Positions 47,596 through 60,577 are shown, numbered from the stretch's first letter. The stretch: 64,000 nt of DNA from Mrakia gelida (GCA_024345305.1 BRON01000003.1:1054001-1118000), one strand, 5' to 3'. The notes: generated by a model from the sequence alone, not told the origin. A program made the numbers and translations.

Positions 47596-49363
47596 ATGTC
47601 TTACCCCTTCAACCCCTCTTTCCACCCTCAAGCTCTTCTCTCGCCCACCCAGCTCCAGCAACTCGAGGCTTTCCGAGAGAAGGCGCCACGAATCCGCGAC
47701 TACATCCTTCAAACTCAGTACGGCGCTCAGTACCAGGTAAGTCGTACCACCTCTAACTCTCTCCTCTGCGACCTCCGAAGGGGACGAGCTGCTCAGAGAC
47801 GGAACGAACGAAAATCGATGCTGACTCCATCCTTTCCTCCCGTCGACTCCTTTCAAAGCCCTACTATATCGAGCAACAACATCAGCAAGCTCCCTACCAC
47901 CATCCCTACCCTGCTCAGTACCAAGTTCGTCTTCTTCTCTTACTCGCTTCGTTATCTTCTTGACGCGTCTCGCCTCGTCTCGTTGCTGACCGAAGTTTTC
48001 TTCTTTTCCTTCCTTCTCCCTTTTTTTTCTGCAGCAGTACCATCACCAACAAGTCCTGCAGCATGCTCAAGTTTCCCCCCTCCCGCCTCCTCCCTTCCAA
48101 CAAGCGATCTACCAGGAACCAGTTCGATCGTCAGGTCCCGTTCCTGTTCGTCGTCTTCTCGCCCTTCTTCCCCACCTCTTTTCCTTCTCGAAGCTGACGA
48201 TATCTTTCTTCTTTCGAATGCCATGTCTCAGGTCCATCACCAACATCAACAACCCGCTCGAGCCGCAGCGGGAGGAGGAGGTCGCGTCGCTGCTCATCGA
48301 GCGAATGTCTCAAACGCGAGTCCTCTCTTCTTTCCGTTCAAATCTTTCTCCTCTCGCCTCCGATCATCTCATGACATCATCTGACAGACTCTGACTTGCC
48401 TTCTACCTTTCCTTCTCTACAGCGAGCCGCTCCCTACCCTTCCTCTTCTCAACCTCGACCTCGCGTCGCGCCTCCCCCCTCCAACACCAACACTCCAGGA
48501 GCCGTTCTCAAGCGATCTCCAGCAGATCACATGGTCATTCCGGCGGATGATCATCGACCTATCTGGGAGATTCTTGGTCTTCGAACCAGGACAACGGCGG
48601 AGGAGAAAAAGCAGCAGAAGGCGGAGGTGAAGGCGAGGAAGGACGCGCTCACCGCCTGTAGTCGAGCGCTGTTGAAGCTGGAGAAGAAGAAGAAGAGCGA
48701 GTTGAAGGAGTCGGAGAAGAAGAGGGAGGTGAGATCAAGAAGGCTGAGGAGGCGGGTAGTAAGCCCAAAGGGAAGAAGACGGTTCGTTTCTTTTCAATTC
48801 TTTCTTCCTATGTTCCTTCTTCGCCACTTTCGGCTTCCTGCTCTTCCTCCTTCTCGTGGCTGACCTCCTTCATTGTTCTCTTTGTTCTTTCCCAGAGAAA
48901 AGCTCGCGTCGTTCAGCCATCGGAGGAATCTTCGTCGTCGTCTCTCAACTCGGACGAGTTCGTCGACGCCTCTGGCTTCGACTTCGAGCCCCTTCCTCCC
49001 TCCTCCCCTCCCCTCGATTCCTTCGACTCCCCCTACCACTACAACCACTACGACGCTCCCTCCTCACCTTCCTCCTTCGCGTCAAGCTCCAGCACCTCCT
49101 CCGGCGGAACCTACAACTCCTCCCCTCTCGCCTCGTCGTCTTCGTCGTTCGGATCGCCTGGTTCCTACGGATTCGCCTCTCCTCAGGTCAACGCCTACGC
49201 CCTTCCCTCTCACTTGAACTTCGAGCTCCCCCAGCAGCAGGCCGAAGCGTCCTTCGTCGTCGCCGATCAAGAGGAGGTGCTGGGCTGGCCGACGGACGCC
49301 GAGCTCGCGATCCTCTTCGCCCAGCTCGCTGAGGAACTCCGAGTCGGCCAGGGCCAGGTCTGA
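47596..49363 (+). CDS. hypothetical Gln/Pro/Ser-rich protein
   Basis: I do not recognise this protein. The ATG at 47596 gives MSYPFNPSFHPQALLSPTQL, QQLEAFREKAPRIRDYIL and QTQYGAQYQ, then His/Gln/Tyr/Pro-rich exons (YYIEQQHQQAPYHHPYPAQY; HHQQVLQHAQ). A central segment (HMVIPADDHRPIWEILGLRT) leads to a Lys/Glu-rich helix (EEKKQQKAEVKARKDAL; LLKLEKKKKSELKES). The C-terminus is acidic and Ser-rich and ends FAQLAEELRVGQGQV at the TGA of 49361-49363. At least five introns are visible. The composition resembles nuclear or RNA-associated proteins, but no domain supports a function. Confidence 0.6.
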
Positions 49364-49865
49364 GAAGCCTGGATAGGCAGCTGGAGGAGAGAGGGTTGGG
49401 CGGGCGGTGGGCTGGGGAGAGGTCGGCCAGATGGGAGGGAGGTCGCGTCGTCCTTGTTTTTGTTTTCGCTGTTGTCTTTTCTTTTCGTTTGCTCTGTTTT
49501 CTTTCTTCACGGACCTCTTCGCTTCATACTTGTTCTCCCCTTTCTACCTTACTGTTATACCTCCCTCCTCTTGTTCGCGTAGATATCCACCTTCTCGTTC
49601 TGTTTCGTTCGTTCGTTCTCGTCTTTCGTTTCTTCGTTTTCATTGCTTGTTGCCTCCTCGTTCTTGTTTCTCGGACTATCCATCGTTGCTTGTCTGTACC
49701 TACTTCTCCGATAAGAACGGTCCAAAACCAAGATCGACGACGAGAAAAATCCTTACACTCTCCTCTTGAAACCGAAAGGTCATTAGAAACGCCGCTCCCG
49801 CCCTGCTCGAATCCAGCAACCTCGACCTCCTTCCTTCCTCCCTCCCCTCCCCTTTCTCTTCTTCC
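49364..49865. other. spacer between the hypothetical gene and PRP17
   Basis: T/C-rich 3' UTR-like sequence, followed by the PRP17 upstream region. No gene is seen. Confidence 0.5.
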
Positions 49866-52659
49866 ATGACCTCTCTTCTCGCCGCGTACGGCTCGGACGA
49901 CGAAGGATCGCCACCTCCTACGGCTGCTCCCACCGCTTCCTCTTCAAAATCTAGCGCTCCTACGGTGTCGGTCCCAGAAGGAAGCCTGGACGCTTTCAAC
50001 CTCGGAGCGCTCAAGAGGTCAGACGCCCAGCAGCAGGAGGACAGGCTCAGGGACGAGGTCGCTGCTGCACCAGATGTTCTCTTGGAGGTTAGTAGACTTC
50101 TTTGCACGCTCAAGAAGGGACCGTAAGGGAGGATGGGAGAGGTGGAGCTCAAGGACGAGAGGAAGGGAAGGAGCTCGTCCACGCCAGCTTCACCTTCTTC
50201 CCCTTCCCTGCTCTTCTCCATCCATACGACCTCTTTCTTGCGATGCTGACTCGCTCATCACCTTCTTTCCTCATCCAGGATCCCAATTCTCAAACCTCTC
50301 TCATCACTCGTCCAACAGATCGGATCATGAACGTCAACATCCCTTACGCCGACGTTAGTTCACCTTTCCTCTCCCCTTCCTTCCCTCCCTCCCCCCCTCC
50401 CATCCTCCTCCTCACTCGCTCGTACTCACCTCTACTTCCCTTCATTCTGATCTCACAGATGTCCCGTCCAGTCCTCGGACCCTCGAACCCCTGGGACACC
50501 CGTCTGAAAGGAATGAACACCATCGCCGGACACGTCGAGGACCATGCCATCGCCTCCCACTCCTTCCTCTCTCAACAACGCTCTTTCGCCATCAATGGCT
50601 TCGCTTCCAACCCCTCAACCTCAGCCTCAGCCCCTCTGCTAGTAGGAGACCTCTCAGCAGCAGCCTCCTCGCTCGTGAGACAGCCCAAGAAGGAGAAGAG
50701 GAAGAGGAAGGGAGCGAAGGGAGATTTGGGAATCGTTGATGGAGAGGGATCCTACCAGGGACCCTGGGCCAGCTTCGAGGGAGACGAGAACGGAGAGGAG
50801 GAGGAGGAGACCGAAGAGGCTGCTGAGGAGTGGAGGAAGGAGAAGAAGAGGAGGGACGAGGAGGTTTCCAAGGCGAAGGAGAGGGCGAAGGGAGCTGGAG
50901 AGGAGAAGTCGATCTTCCATGGTTCGTCCTCGCATCTTCCTTTTCTCGACGGCATCGTCTCTTCTGTAGTCGGGAAGCTGGAGCTCATTGCTTACTTTCA
51001 TTCGTACAGGCAAGTCCCTCACCGACTACGCTGGTCGAACCTACATGCACGTCCCTACGGACAAGGGAATCTCGCTCTCCAACGATTCAGCTCCTCCGGA
51101 CTCGTTCATCCCCAAGGAGTGCATCCACACCTTCACCGGTCACACCAAGGGTATCTCCAGTATGAAGATCTTCCCCGGATCTGGTCACCTCCTCCTCAGT
51201 GGAAGCATGGACTCGAAGGTCAAGGTGAGTCGTCCCTCCTCCTCCTTCCCTCTTCGCTCGTCGCGAGCTCGTCTCCTCACTCGATCAGACGCTGATCCAG
51301 ACCCTCCTTTCTTCGCTTCGCTTAGCTCTGGGATATCTACAACGAGGGAAACTGCCTTCGAACGTTCATGGGTCACTCGCAGGCGATCAAGGACGTCGCG
51401 TTCAACAACGACGGATCGAGGTTCCTCACGGCGAGTTACGACAAGCAGATGAAGCTTTGGGACACCGAGACCGGTTCGTTCGCCTCTCTGCTCCACGTGA
51501 TCGTACCCTCTGCTCGATCTCGAGAGCTGACCTCCGTTCGCCGTTCTAAACAGGACAATGCATCAAGGCCTTCTCGAACGGAAAGCGACCTCACGTCGTT
51601 ACCTTCCACCCCGACGAAGACAAGCAGCACATCTTCCTCGCTGGTATGCAGGACAAGAAGATCATTCAGGTACGTTTCAGCCCTTCCTTCTTCCCTCTCT
51701 TACCTCGAGAGCCAGCTTCGACGGAGGAGCTCGCTCTCTTGGTGCGAGTCGCGTCTCGCTCTTCGCTCGCCCTTCCTGACCTGTCTCCCTCGTTCGTGTC
51801 CCTTCTTCCCCACTCCAGTACGACATCAACACCGATCAGATCATCCAGGAGTACGACCAGCATCTTGGACCCGTCAACTCCATCACCTTCGTCGACGACA
51901 ACCGTCGGTTCGTCACGACCTCGGACGATAAGTCCATTCGAGCTTGGGACTACGATATCCCTGTCGTCATCAAGTACATCGCCGAGCCAGACATGCACTC
52001 CATGCCTTCCGTCACTCTTCATCCCAACAGTGCGTCTTCCTCAACCCTTCTCTCTTTCTTCTCTCTCGTTTCGACCCTTCGTCCCGCTGACCCTTCCTCG
52101 TCTCTTCACTTCGCTTCTTCGTTCGCAGAGAAATGGTTCGCCGCTCAGTCCCTCGATAACCAGATCCTCATCTACTCGACCGAAGGCTTCAAGCAGAACA
52201 GGAAGAAGCGCTTCGCTGGACACACCACCGCCGGATACGCGTGTCAGGTTGGGTTCTCGCCGGACGGGAGGTACATCTCGTCGGGAGACTCGGATGGAAA
52301 TTTGGTGTTCTGGGACTTCAAGAACGGGAAGCTGGTGAAGAGGTTGAGAGCGCACAGGGAGGTCGTGATCAACCACGTTTGGCTGCCTCATGAGAGCGTG
52401 AGTTCCATCGTCTTCTCTTTTTCGTTCATTTCGTCTTCTTCGTCTCCGCGTTCCCCTTCTCGCTCTCGTTGCTGACTCGCGGCTCTCCCCTCTTCCGCTC
52501 GGATCTACAGTCGAAGGTCATCACCGCTTCTTGGGACGGAACGATGAAGCTTTGGGTACGTTCTCGTCCTTTCGTTCTGCTCGACGCGTCCCCTCTCGTC
52601 TTCGCCTCGCTGACCCCCATTCCTCCCTTTCCCTTTCGGTTCCCTCCTTACAGGACTAG
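49866..52659 (+). CDS. PRP17: pre-mRNA splicing factor Prp17/Cdc40
   Basis: This is a WD40 splicing factor needed for the second catalytic step in the spliceosome. The ATG at 49866 gives [18 protein letters not shown]. Later come [39 protein letters not shown] and a Lys/Glu-rich linker, then [15 protein letters not shown] and [20 protein letters not shown]. Blades include [98 protein letters not shown] and [14 protein letters not shown]. The last exon contributes only Asp plus the stop (GACTAG after the CTTACAG acceptor; end 52659). The MKLWD terminus and NPWDT motif are characteristic. About ten introns are visible. Confidence 0.93.
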
Positions 52660-53122
52660 ACCATCTTTCTTACACTACTCGCTTCGACTCGCAGCAGTTG
52701 TATCCATGTGTTTTCTTGTCTCTCAGCTCAAGTGTTGATCCTCGAGAAAAGGGCAAAGAGGGACGGACGAAGAGCGAGTCGAAACGAGCGTGAGATCAAC
52801 GAATGGATTGAGAAGAGCCGAAGCGAAGCGAGAAAGCAAGCTAGGACGAGAGAGCGAAGATGAGGATGTAGTAGAAGAAAGTGAAACCGGCGAAACGAGT
52901 CAGAGATGCGAGGAGGGCGTGAAGTGAAGTCCAAGAAAGAGCGACGTTGGGGAGAGACGAGAGAGAGGAGGGGAGACGAAAGGGGACTTCGAGGCTGTGC
53001 GTTAAGGGTATTAAAGTGAGGAGTATCTATCAAAGCCAAGTGGTGAAGAGACAGAGGGCGAAAACGAGAACGAAATCGAGGCGAGAAACTATCAAAGTCA
53101 AATCGAAGCGTCGTTCCTCCTC
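52660..53122. other. spacer between convergent PRP17 and the membrane-protein gene
   Basis: This is the 3' flank of two converging genes. It is rich in GAGCGAA and GAAACGA words. No gene is seen. Confidence 0.5.
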
Positions 53123-55208
53123 TCATCCTCTCATGCTCTTCCCACTTCCAGCGAGTCCGAGCGCGCTACTCCTCCTCTCCGATCCAAAGCCATCTGAAGA
53201 CGCGTGGTACGACGAGGAGGATTGGCTGGTGGGAAGAGCGAAGTAGGATCCGGGGCTCGCCATCGACGAACCAGTCGCGTCCTGTTTTGACGAGGAAGGA
53301 GAGGGAAGCGAGAGTCAGCGAGACTGGTTCGAGAGAGAGAGGGAGAAGAGCTGCAAAGAAGGAGGACGTACAGCGTAGTCGGGAGGGACGGTGTCCACAG
53401 GAATCTGGATGCCGCCGTCTCGTTCTTGCATGACGCCGGAGGGACTCGCAACGAGGTTGCTCGAAGGCGATCCGAGAAGGTTGGAGCTGCTGTTGACTCC
53501 AGAGGATGGCGTGGTTTGCTGCGAGACTGAGTGAGGGGAGAGGGGTGGTGGGAACGATGGTAGTCAGCGCGGAGGTTCGAAAAAGACGAGGAAAAGACGA
53601 GTGAAAGAGGAAGCTCGCAGGCTCACTTCCAGACGCGGGCGAGAAATTCCAGGGCTGAACCTGGATCGTCTCCCTGGCACCAGCTTCTCCCATTCCGGCT
53701 CCGGCACCACCTCCTCCGATGAGATCGACGACGTAAGGCGCGTCGTCGCCAGCTCCGGCCTCCCCAGGAGCTGGTCGAGCGTCCTTCCCCTTTCGCTTCC
53801 TCCAGAAGACGACGAAGGCAGCGATTCCTCCGAGAACGAGGACTCCGATGACCGCTACGACGATGGGTACGACGAGAGAGGTACTCTTCTTCTCGGGAGT
53901 GAAGGAAGAGTTCGATCCGGCGGTTTGAGCTGGCGAGAGAGGGGAAGAGGATTCGATTGCTGCTGAAGGTCGGTAGTCGTTGGGCTGGCCTTGGGGCAGA
54001 TCGCTGGGGAGGAAGGTAGTGACGGGACATCCAGAACCTCCAGTCGATGCAGAGGGAGCGAAGGTAGCTGGTGATGAACGAGGGAGGAGATCTCAGACGT
54101 CAGCGACGGCTCGACGCGATGGACTCGCGAGGAGGAGAAGTGAGGCAGAGACGAGAGCAAAAGGGAACGTACTGGTGATGCCAAGTCCGGTAGTGCCTGC
54201 CCAGGATGCATCCCCAGTGAAGGCAGAGTTGTAGCAGCTTCGATCGTTCGAAGGCTGGACCGTGAAGGCAGTCGACTCAGCAACTGAGCGAAGAAGAAGA
54301 TGGAGGCGAGTTCGTGCGTCAGTTCAAGGTCTTCTCCTGACTGACCATCGTCGAGATAGCCCTGAACGATAATAGAGACGAGAGTCTGTCGAAGATAGAG
54401 AGGGGGGGAAAGCGTCAGTCATGAGGGAGGCTCGACGAAGGAGGTGAGTCGTTGAGCTCGCTCGGTTCGTCTCTCGATGCGACTCACGCCAGGTCCGATG
54501 CTCACTGATCCAGGATGAAAGAACAATCAGCTCTCTCGCATCTCTCAGTCTCGAAAGAGCAAACGAGACGAGACTCACGTCGCTCCCACGTCGCGAAGAG
54601 AGAGGTGTTCTCGTCGATCCACGGATTTTCAACTCGACTGAATTCGCTGATGTTGACGAAGAAGCTCTCTCCGCCTTTCTCGAACCAAGCCGTGAGGTTC
54701 CTCGGAGGACCAGGAGAGTAGAACTCGATCTCGAGCTGGGCGGCGGAAGGAGAGACGGCAAGGGCATGAGCTCGAGCGAGGAAGAGAGAACTGAAGCGGG
54801 AAGGCTGGACAGGAGCTCACTGGATAGAAGCAGCAGCGAGGGAGGTAGCATTCGGGGCTAAGAAGCGTCCCCATCCTTCTGGAGTGAGGTCTCTCTTGTC
54901 CTCTTGAGAGCTTCGAAGGGAGATCGCTCGAGAAGAGGGAGGGTTTGAAGCTGTCGACGAAGGGAGGAGGGAGAGGAGTGGTCAGCTTGTGCGTCCGATC
55001 GCACCTCGTCGTTCTCGACTCCCACAGACCCCAGTCGAGCATGAAGACGTACCTCGGGTCGAAGGACGGACTCCAGGTTGAGTAAAGGCTGAGGAAGAGA
55101 AGGAGAAGGAGTCAGCTGAGGTCTAAACGAAAGGAAGAGGGAGGGGACCGAGATCGTACCTGAGGAGATGAGGGCGACGGCGAGGAGGAGAACGAAGGCG
55201 AAGAGCAT
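53123..55208 (-). CDS. type I single-pass plasma-membrane protein
   Basis: No family is recognised. The ATG at 55208 gives a signal peptide (MLFAFVLLLAVALISSG). An extracellular part follows with LTPEGWGRFLAPNATSLAAA, EIEFYSPGPPRNLTAWFEKG, FFVNISEFSRVENPWIDENT and SCYNSAFTGDASWAGT, including NAT, NLT and NIS glycosylation sequons. Next come a Ser/Thr-rich stalk and a single membrane helix (VVPIVVAVIGVLVLGGIAAF) with a basic stop-transfer (WRKRKGK). The cytosolic tail is Gly/Ser-rich and ends AGSGKSMRG at 53123. The layout resembles fungal wall-stress or Skg6/Axl2-like surface proteins, but that is by shape only. About nine exons are visible, some very short. Confidence 0.7.
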
Positions 55209-55716
55209 GCTCTGGGAGTCCGTCAAGGATCGAGAGCACGAGCAGGAGGCGGGAGCTGAGGTTTGAGGTTCGTATTAGGAGGGAGGAGAAAGAAGGAAGA
55301 AGGAAGGGGACGAGTGGGTGGTGGTTGAAAGGAGAAAGGGGAGCGGGAGGGAAAACGCCTCTCGTGAAAGCTGTGAGTTTCCAGGGGCAGGAGGATAGCA
55401 ACGAACGGAAGGAGAAGAATGCTTGGAAGTGGCATGAGGTGAAGAGAAGGAATGAGGGGAGGGGAGGAGTTAGCGAAGATTTGATAGCGAATGAAGAACG
55501 ATGGTGAGCGCAAAGCAACCAGGAACGCGCTCATCTTCTTTGCTCCTAGCGAACGAGCGTAGGAGGCAGTAGAAGTAGAGCTGACGGAGTACCGAAGCGA
55601 GAGCCTGGACGCTGGGAGATGGAAGGCGGACAAGGAAGAGTTGAAGATGATTGAGGCTGGACCTTCGCGTCGTGGCTGAGCTCAGAGTCCTCAACGACTC
55701 GCAAACAGAACTGAAG
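55209..55716. other. upstream region of the membrane-protein gene
   Basis: No supported gene. A plus-strand coding-like fragment (RWKADKEELKMIEAGPSRR at about 55610-55670) may belong to the candidate at 55717. Confidence 0.35.
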
Positions 55717-56184
55717 TTCAGCGTGAGACGATGAAGATGTACTGACGAAGACTTCGGCTCAAAAACTTCCCCTTCTTCGGGCCGCCTTGAAGTCTAGTCC
55801 CCAGGTTGCTCGATCCCATCGGACACTGAACGAAGCGTCAGAAGAGGTCGAGCTTCCTTCCTTTCTTGACCCAGTACCCCGCCCAGCACAAGAAAGGTTC
55901 GACGAGAGGGATGAACTTTGGATGTTGAACCGATGGATTAAGCTCATTCGAAGAGAGTCTGAGCTGCAGTGGTCCAAGAGAGGGCAAAGAAGCAAGAGGG
56001 AAGGAAGGTCAGCTCCGTCTTGTTTGGCTTCAGACCCCCCTTCGTCCTTCTTCACCTGCTCATCAGACACCAGTTGAGCTATAACTACCGTACCAGGGTC
56101 TCGCACTGGCTATCCTTCGTCGATATGACTTGTTCGGGAAGACCTAGTCGCTCTGACCCTGCCTCCTTCATCCGCAAGGGCTGA
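55717..56184 (+). CDS. orphan coding-like segment, gene fragment or unresolved small gene
   Basis: A stop-free frame from 55717 has clear protein character: LPLLRAALKSSPQVARSHRT, LNEASEEVELPSFLDPV, PRPAQERFDERDELWMLNRW and IKLIRRESELQWSKRGQ. At about 56007 a GTCAGCTCC donor could join it to an exon reading QLSYNYRTRVSHWLSFVD and ending DPASFIRKG at 56184. No ATG was found in the main exon, so a start exon is missing or the locus is decayed. I do not recognise a family. Confidence 0.35.
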
Positions 56185-56679
56185 GCTCAACTTTCGCTCC
56201 TTCCCTTCCTTCCTTCCTTCCTTCTCCTCTTCTGCAGCCACGATCTCAACCGACTTGAGCTTCCGAGCGAGGTGATTGGGTGTCCGAAGAGATGTCTCAC
56301 GCCAGTGAAACTTCGAAGGGGAAGGATGGGTCTTTGAAGAGCGAAGGAAGAGCCTGTCGAGGTCGATGGACAGATCGAATCGAGCTCAACAAACGAGACG
56401 TCCTTCGCTTTTGACTCCGCCGTCAAGTTAACTTTAAGCAAATTTGAGCTCGGGACTCTCTTGCCCCATCTTCATTCAACGAGCTCCAAGATTTATAATC
56501 CATGAATCAGATCGCTTCGGGCGTGACGGGCAGCGGAGCTCTCCAGCCCAGACGGCCCTCCGAAAATCGAACTCAACCTGTCGTGCTCTTCCCCACTTCT
56601 TCCTAGGCGTCTCTCTACCTTCAACCGCCATCATCTCCCTTCTCTCAACCTCCACATAACCTTCCTTCACGACACGAGG
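56185..56679. promoter_or_regulatory. upstream region of the MFS transporter
   Basis: A run of TTCC repeats (about 56205-56225) lies at the left end. No gene is seen. The MFS promoter is expected here. Confidence 0.45.
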
Positions 56680-59598
56680 ATGGCGATCGACAACAAACCT
56701 GGCCTCGTCGCTTCCACAGACGAGGAGAAGAAGGCAGCGCGGAGGAGGGAGGAGCGATCCTTGCTTTGGAAGATCGATTTGCTACGTAAGTTACATCTCT
56801 CTCTCCTTCTGCAAGCCTTGTACAGCTCGCGGGAAAGTATATCGACCTCACATAGGTCTCGATCTGTATCCCTCTGACCCGTAAGAGGGAAGGAAGGGAC
56901 GGGACGGGACGCGGAGAAAAAGGTTTTGGACGAGGCGTCTGTTGAGCTGAGGTCTTCGTCGCATGGGACGAGATCTGTCCTCGATTTTGGAGCAGGACCT
57001 GGACTACCACGTCTGCGGGCCATATCCGCTCCGCTGGAGGACTGGAGAGGGTTGCAGAGCTTCGAGTCGTCGCTTTCCTCTCCGCGACTGTCTGTTTCTC
57101 GTCCCGTCGCTGACTCGAAACTCTGATTCTTTTGCAGTCATGCCTATCCTCACCATCTCCTACGGACTTCAGTACTACGACAAGGCCGTCTTGGGATCAG
57201 CTTCGATCTTCGGAATCATCAAGGATCTGGGGTTGAGCACGTCGACGACCTCTGCTTCTGGCGTCGTCGTGACTTCGACGATTCGGTACTCGACAGCGAA
57301 CGCTGCTTTCTATTGGGGGTACATCGTCGTGAGTAGCATCTTTCCCTTGGATGTTCCTTTCCTCGTCTGCACCTTCCGACGAAGATTGATCACGGATCCG
57401 TCGAGGACTTCGCGTCGTGCTGAACCTTTGATTTTGCTTCTGTCATCAGGCCGTCCTTCCCTTCGCTCTCATCTTGACCAAGCTGCCAGTCGCGAAGGTT
57501 CTTTCCGTATGTGTACTCCTCTGGGGTATCACCTGTATCTTGACCATCGTCGTCAAGAGCTACGAGGGGTTGGTCGTTCAGGTTCGTCTTCGCTTCTCGG
57601 GATTGTCTGCTCTCCTCTCGCTTTGAAGAATACTTACTCTCGTTGTTCTTTCTCTGCCAGCGAGTATTCCTGGGTCTCGTAGAGGTGAGTGGTCATCCTT
57701 CGCTAGACCTGCATCGTGAACGGGACGAAACCTCCCTCGTCCTTCGACGCGATCTCCTGACGCGTCGCGAACTCTCCTTGTTTCCCTCTTCAGTCCTCCG
57801 TCTCGCCAGGATTCCTTGCCATCACGTCGATGTGGTATCGCAAAGAGGAGCGTGAGTTTCTTCTCTCGCCTTACGGTCTTTCGTGAACGCTCGTCGCTCG
57901 TCGACTGAACCGAACGCTCTTCCACTCTTTCTCCTGCTTCAGAGGCGTTACGACTCGGTATCTGGTACTCAGCCACCGGAATCTTCAGCATGTTCAGTGG
58001 TGTTATCAACTACGGACTAGGTTCGTCTCTCTCCTCCTACAAGGCTTCTCCTCTCGTCATCTTCTCGACTGACTCTCTCCCCGTCCCTCGTTCAACTGCT
58101 CCTTTTCACCTTGACTCCTACCAGGCTCCGTCGAAAACAAACTCTCTCCCTGGAAGTACATGTACATCTTCGCCGGATCCGTCACGATCGTCTGGTCGTT
58201 CGTGATCCTCGCTCTCGTCCCCGACTCGCCATTCAAGCTCTCCTCCGCCATCTCGGGACGCATTTTCAACGAGGAGGACCGAACACTCTTGGCTAGGAGA
58301 GCGCAGGACAAGCGAGAGGGAGAGCCATCGGATATGGAGGGAAGTGGTCAGTCGAGATGGCAGGAGATCGGCGAGGCAGCGAAAGATCCGATGATCTGGC
58401 TGTTCGGTTTGATGGGGTCAGTCCTTCTCTTCTTGTCGCGTGAGATCGAAAGATCGAGGAACTGACTCAGCCATCTTCGCATCCTTCCCCAGAGCTGCGA
58501 TCTACGTGAGTGATATCTCCGCCGTTTCGGTTCCTCTTCTACTACGACGCGACGGCGAGAAACCCACTCGCTGACCTTTCCTCCCTCCTCTTCTTTTCCA
58601 CCTCTCAGGTCTGCAAGTGAGTCTACATCTATCGTATGCTTCAGGCCTCTCGGGAGCTGACTCTACTTTTTCTCGACTCTATCAGCGGCGGAGGTACGTT
58701 CTCTCCCTACCGAGTTCTCGTTTCGCGCGTCGACCCTCGAAGCTGACCTCTCCCCTTGCCTCGTCCAGTCACGGCCTTCGGAGCTCGGATCATCTCCTCC
58801 TTCGGCTATACCTCCCTTCAAACCATCGTCATCGCCATCCCAGGAGGAGCTTTCACCATGGTCTCCATCTACCTCGTCGGGTAAGTACATCTCAAATTGT
58901 CGATTTCCGACGCGTCTCGTCTCGCTCGCTCGCTGACCTCTTTCTCGTTTTTTTCTTCAGCTGGCTCGCCGGCCGCTACAAAGACATTCGAACGATCCTC
59001 CTCCCTCTAAGCTGCATCCCCGTGATGGTCGGAAGCATCATCATCTGGAAGGGAAGCTGGGTTCACAAAGGGCTTCCTCTCTTCGGGTTTTACCTTCTTC
59101 CTTGCTTCGGTGCACCCTACGTCCTCCTTCTCGCGCTCTCAGCAGCCAACATCCGAGGATCGACGAAACGGGCAGTCAGTGGAGGAGCCATCTTCATAGG
59201 GTACAACGTTGGAAAGTGAGTTTGGTTTCGATTCGATTCGTGCTCGACCTTTCTCGCTCGACGCAACTAACCCACCCACCCTCTTTTCCTTCTAACTCTC
59301 TACTCTTCCTCGCTTCTCCCGTTGCAGCATCATCGGCCCCTACACCGTCCTCACCCCCGAGAAACCCATCAAGTACCGCACAACATGGATCTGCCTGCTC
59401 TCGTTCATGAGCTTCACGATCGTCGCGTCCCTCGGACTTCGGTGGTGGATGAAGAGGGAGAATGCGAGGTGGGATAGGGAGGAGGAAGAGGCTCGTGCGG
59501 CTGGTAAAGTGGAGGGAAGTGAGACGGATAAGGAGAGGGAGTTGAGAGAGGGTGGGAGGGTGGCAGTGGTGGAGAAGGGGTGGAGGTTTAGTTTGTAG
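56680..59598 (+). CDS. MFS transporter, anion:cation symporter / allantoate permease type
   Basis: A 12-helix plasma-membrane permease of the Dal5-like family, whose known members carry organic anions such as allantoate, nicotinate or pantothenate. The substrate here is unknown. The ATG at 56680 gives MAIDNKPGLVASTDEEKKAA, RRREERSLLWKIDLL. After an intron of about 350 nt (long for this window) come MPILTISYGLQYYDKAVLG, ANAAFYWGYIVAVLPFALIL, SVSPGFLAITSMWYRKEEQA and LRLGIWYSATGIFSMFSGVI. Later are KDPMIWLFGLMGAAIYVCNG, RIISSFGYTSLQTIVIAIPG, SGGAIFIGYNVGNIIGPYTV and KYRTTWICLLSFMSFTIVAS. The FLAITSMWYRKEEQ motif and the YNVGNIIGP motif are typical of the family. The end is VEKGWRFSL at 59598. 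About twelve exons are visible, some very small. Confidence 0.88.
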
Positions 59599-60577
59599 AC
59601 GAGGGAAGAGAGATCGAGGCTTTGGATCTTTAGGGCTTTGGGTAGGGTTGGGAGAGGTGGTTGATCGGTTGGTTGACTTTTACGTCTCTTAATTTTGTAT
59701 CTACGAGGGCTCCAGGAAGAGGAGAGGGCGAGAAAGAGATTACAGTCGACGACGCGAGGGAGGCTCAAAACCAAACGCGACGGGACTTTCCGAGGCGAGG
59801 AGCGTCGCTGGAGTACTAGCGTTGAGGGTACAAGTCAAGGATGAGTATGAGCTACGATCCCTGTGACTTTCAGCAGCCTGAGACTGAGCAGAACAGAAGC
59901 TCCGACGAACATCAGGAGGAGACGCGTCACGATGTACCCACTCGACGCGGTCCCTCTGCCCGTTTTACCCTCTCCGATAGCAGCTCAACCCTGAAGTGCA
60001 CCTGTGCTGCAATTTCGCGCCCGAGTTTGCTCCTCTAAATCTCGAAGCAGACGCGTCCAAGACCCTCGAACGAAGAACAGCCAAAGTGACGACCGACGCT
60101 CATCGTTCTTTGCTCTGCTTTCACGAAGACCCAACCCTCGTTTGCTTTTTTCACCGCTTTCTCTCTGTCACCGAACCATGTACACTCTTCTCAGAGCCAG
60201 ATCCCACATCGCTTGAAAGAGCAGCGAAAAATCCTAGGACAAAGAACGTTCCCCTGATTGGATTGGACTTCAAAGTGACCGACACGCGCGCGAGCGACGG
60301 GCTCTCTAAGAATTGCTTCCTCTCTTTTAGCACGCCTCGAGAAGGGAAGGAACGCTCAAATCTTGAAGGGTGAGAGCGCTGGGAATCCAGACCTGATTTT
60401 CGGACAGGTGAAAATCTTCATCTCGAGTCGCAAAAGTGCAGGAAACTCGACGTCACTCCGCTTTCCTTTCGAAGGCGCGGTCCACGCTAGCTTCCTCCAG
60501 CTCCTTCCCCTCTCTGTCTGTCCTCGCCCTTTTTCGCCCTTCCCTTCCCTCTCCCTCCAACTCCCACCCGACCTCGG
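59599..60577. other. intergenic region between the MFS and glycosyltransferase genes
   Basis: Nearly 1 kb without a convincing frame. It holds two GACGCGTC octamers (59921 and 60050). The right end is C/T-rich, as expected for the next promoter. Confidence 0.5.
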
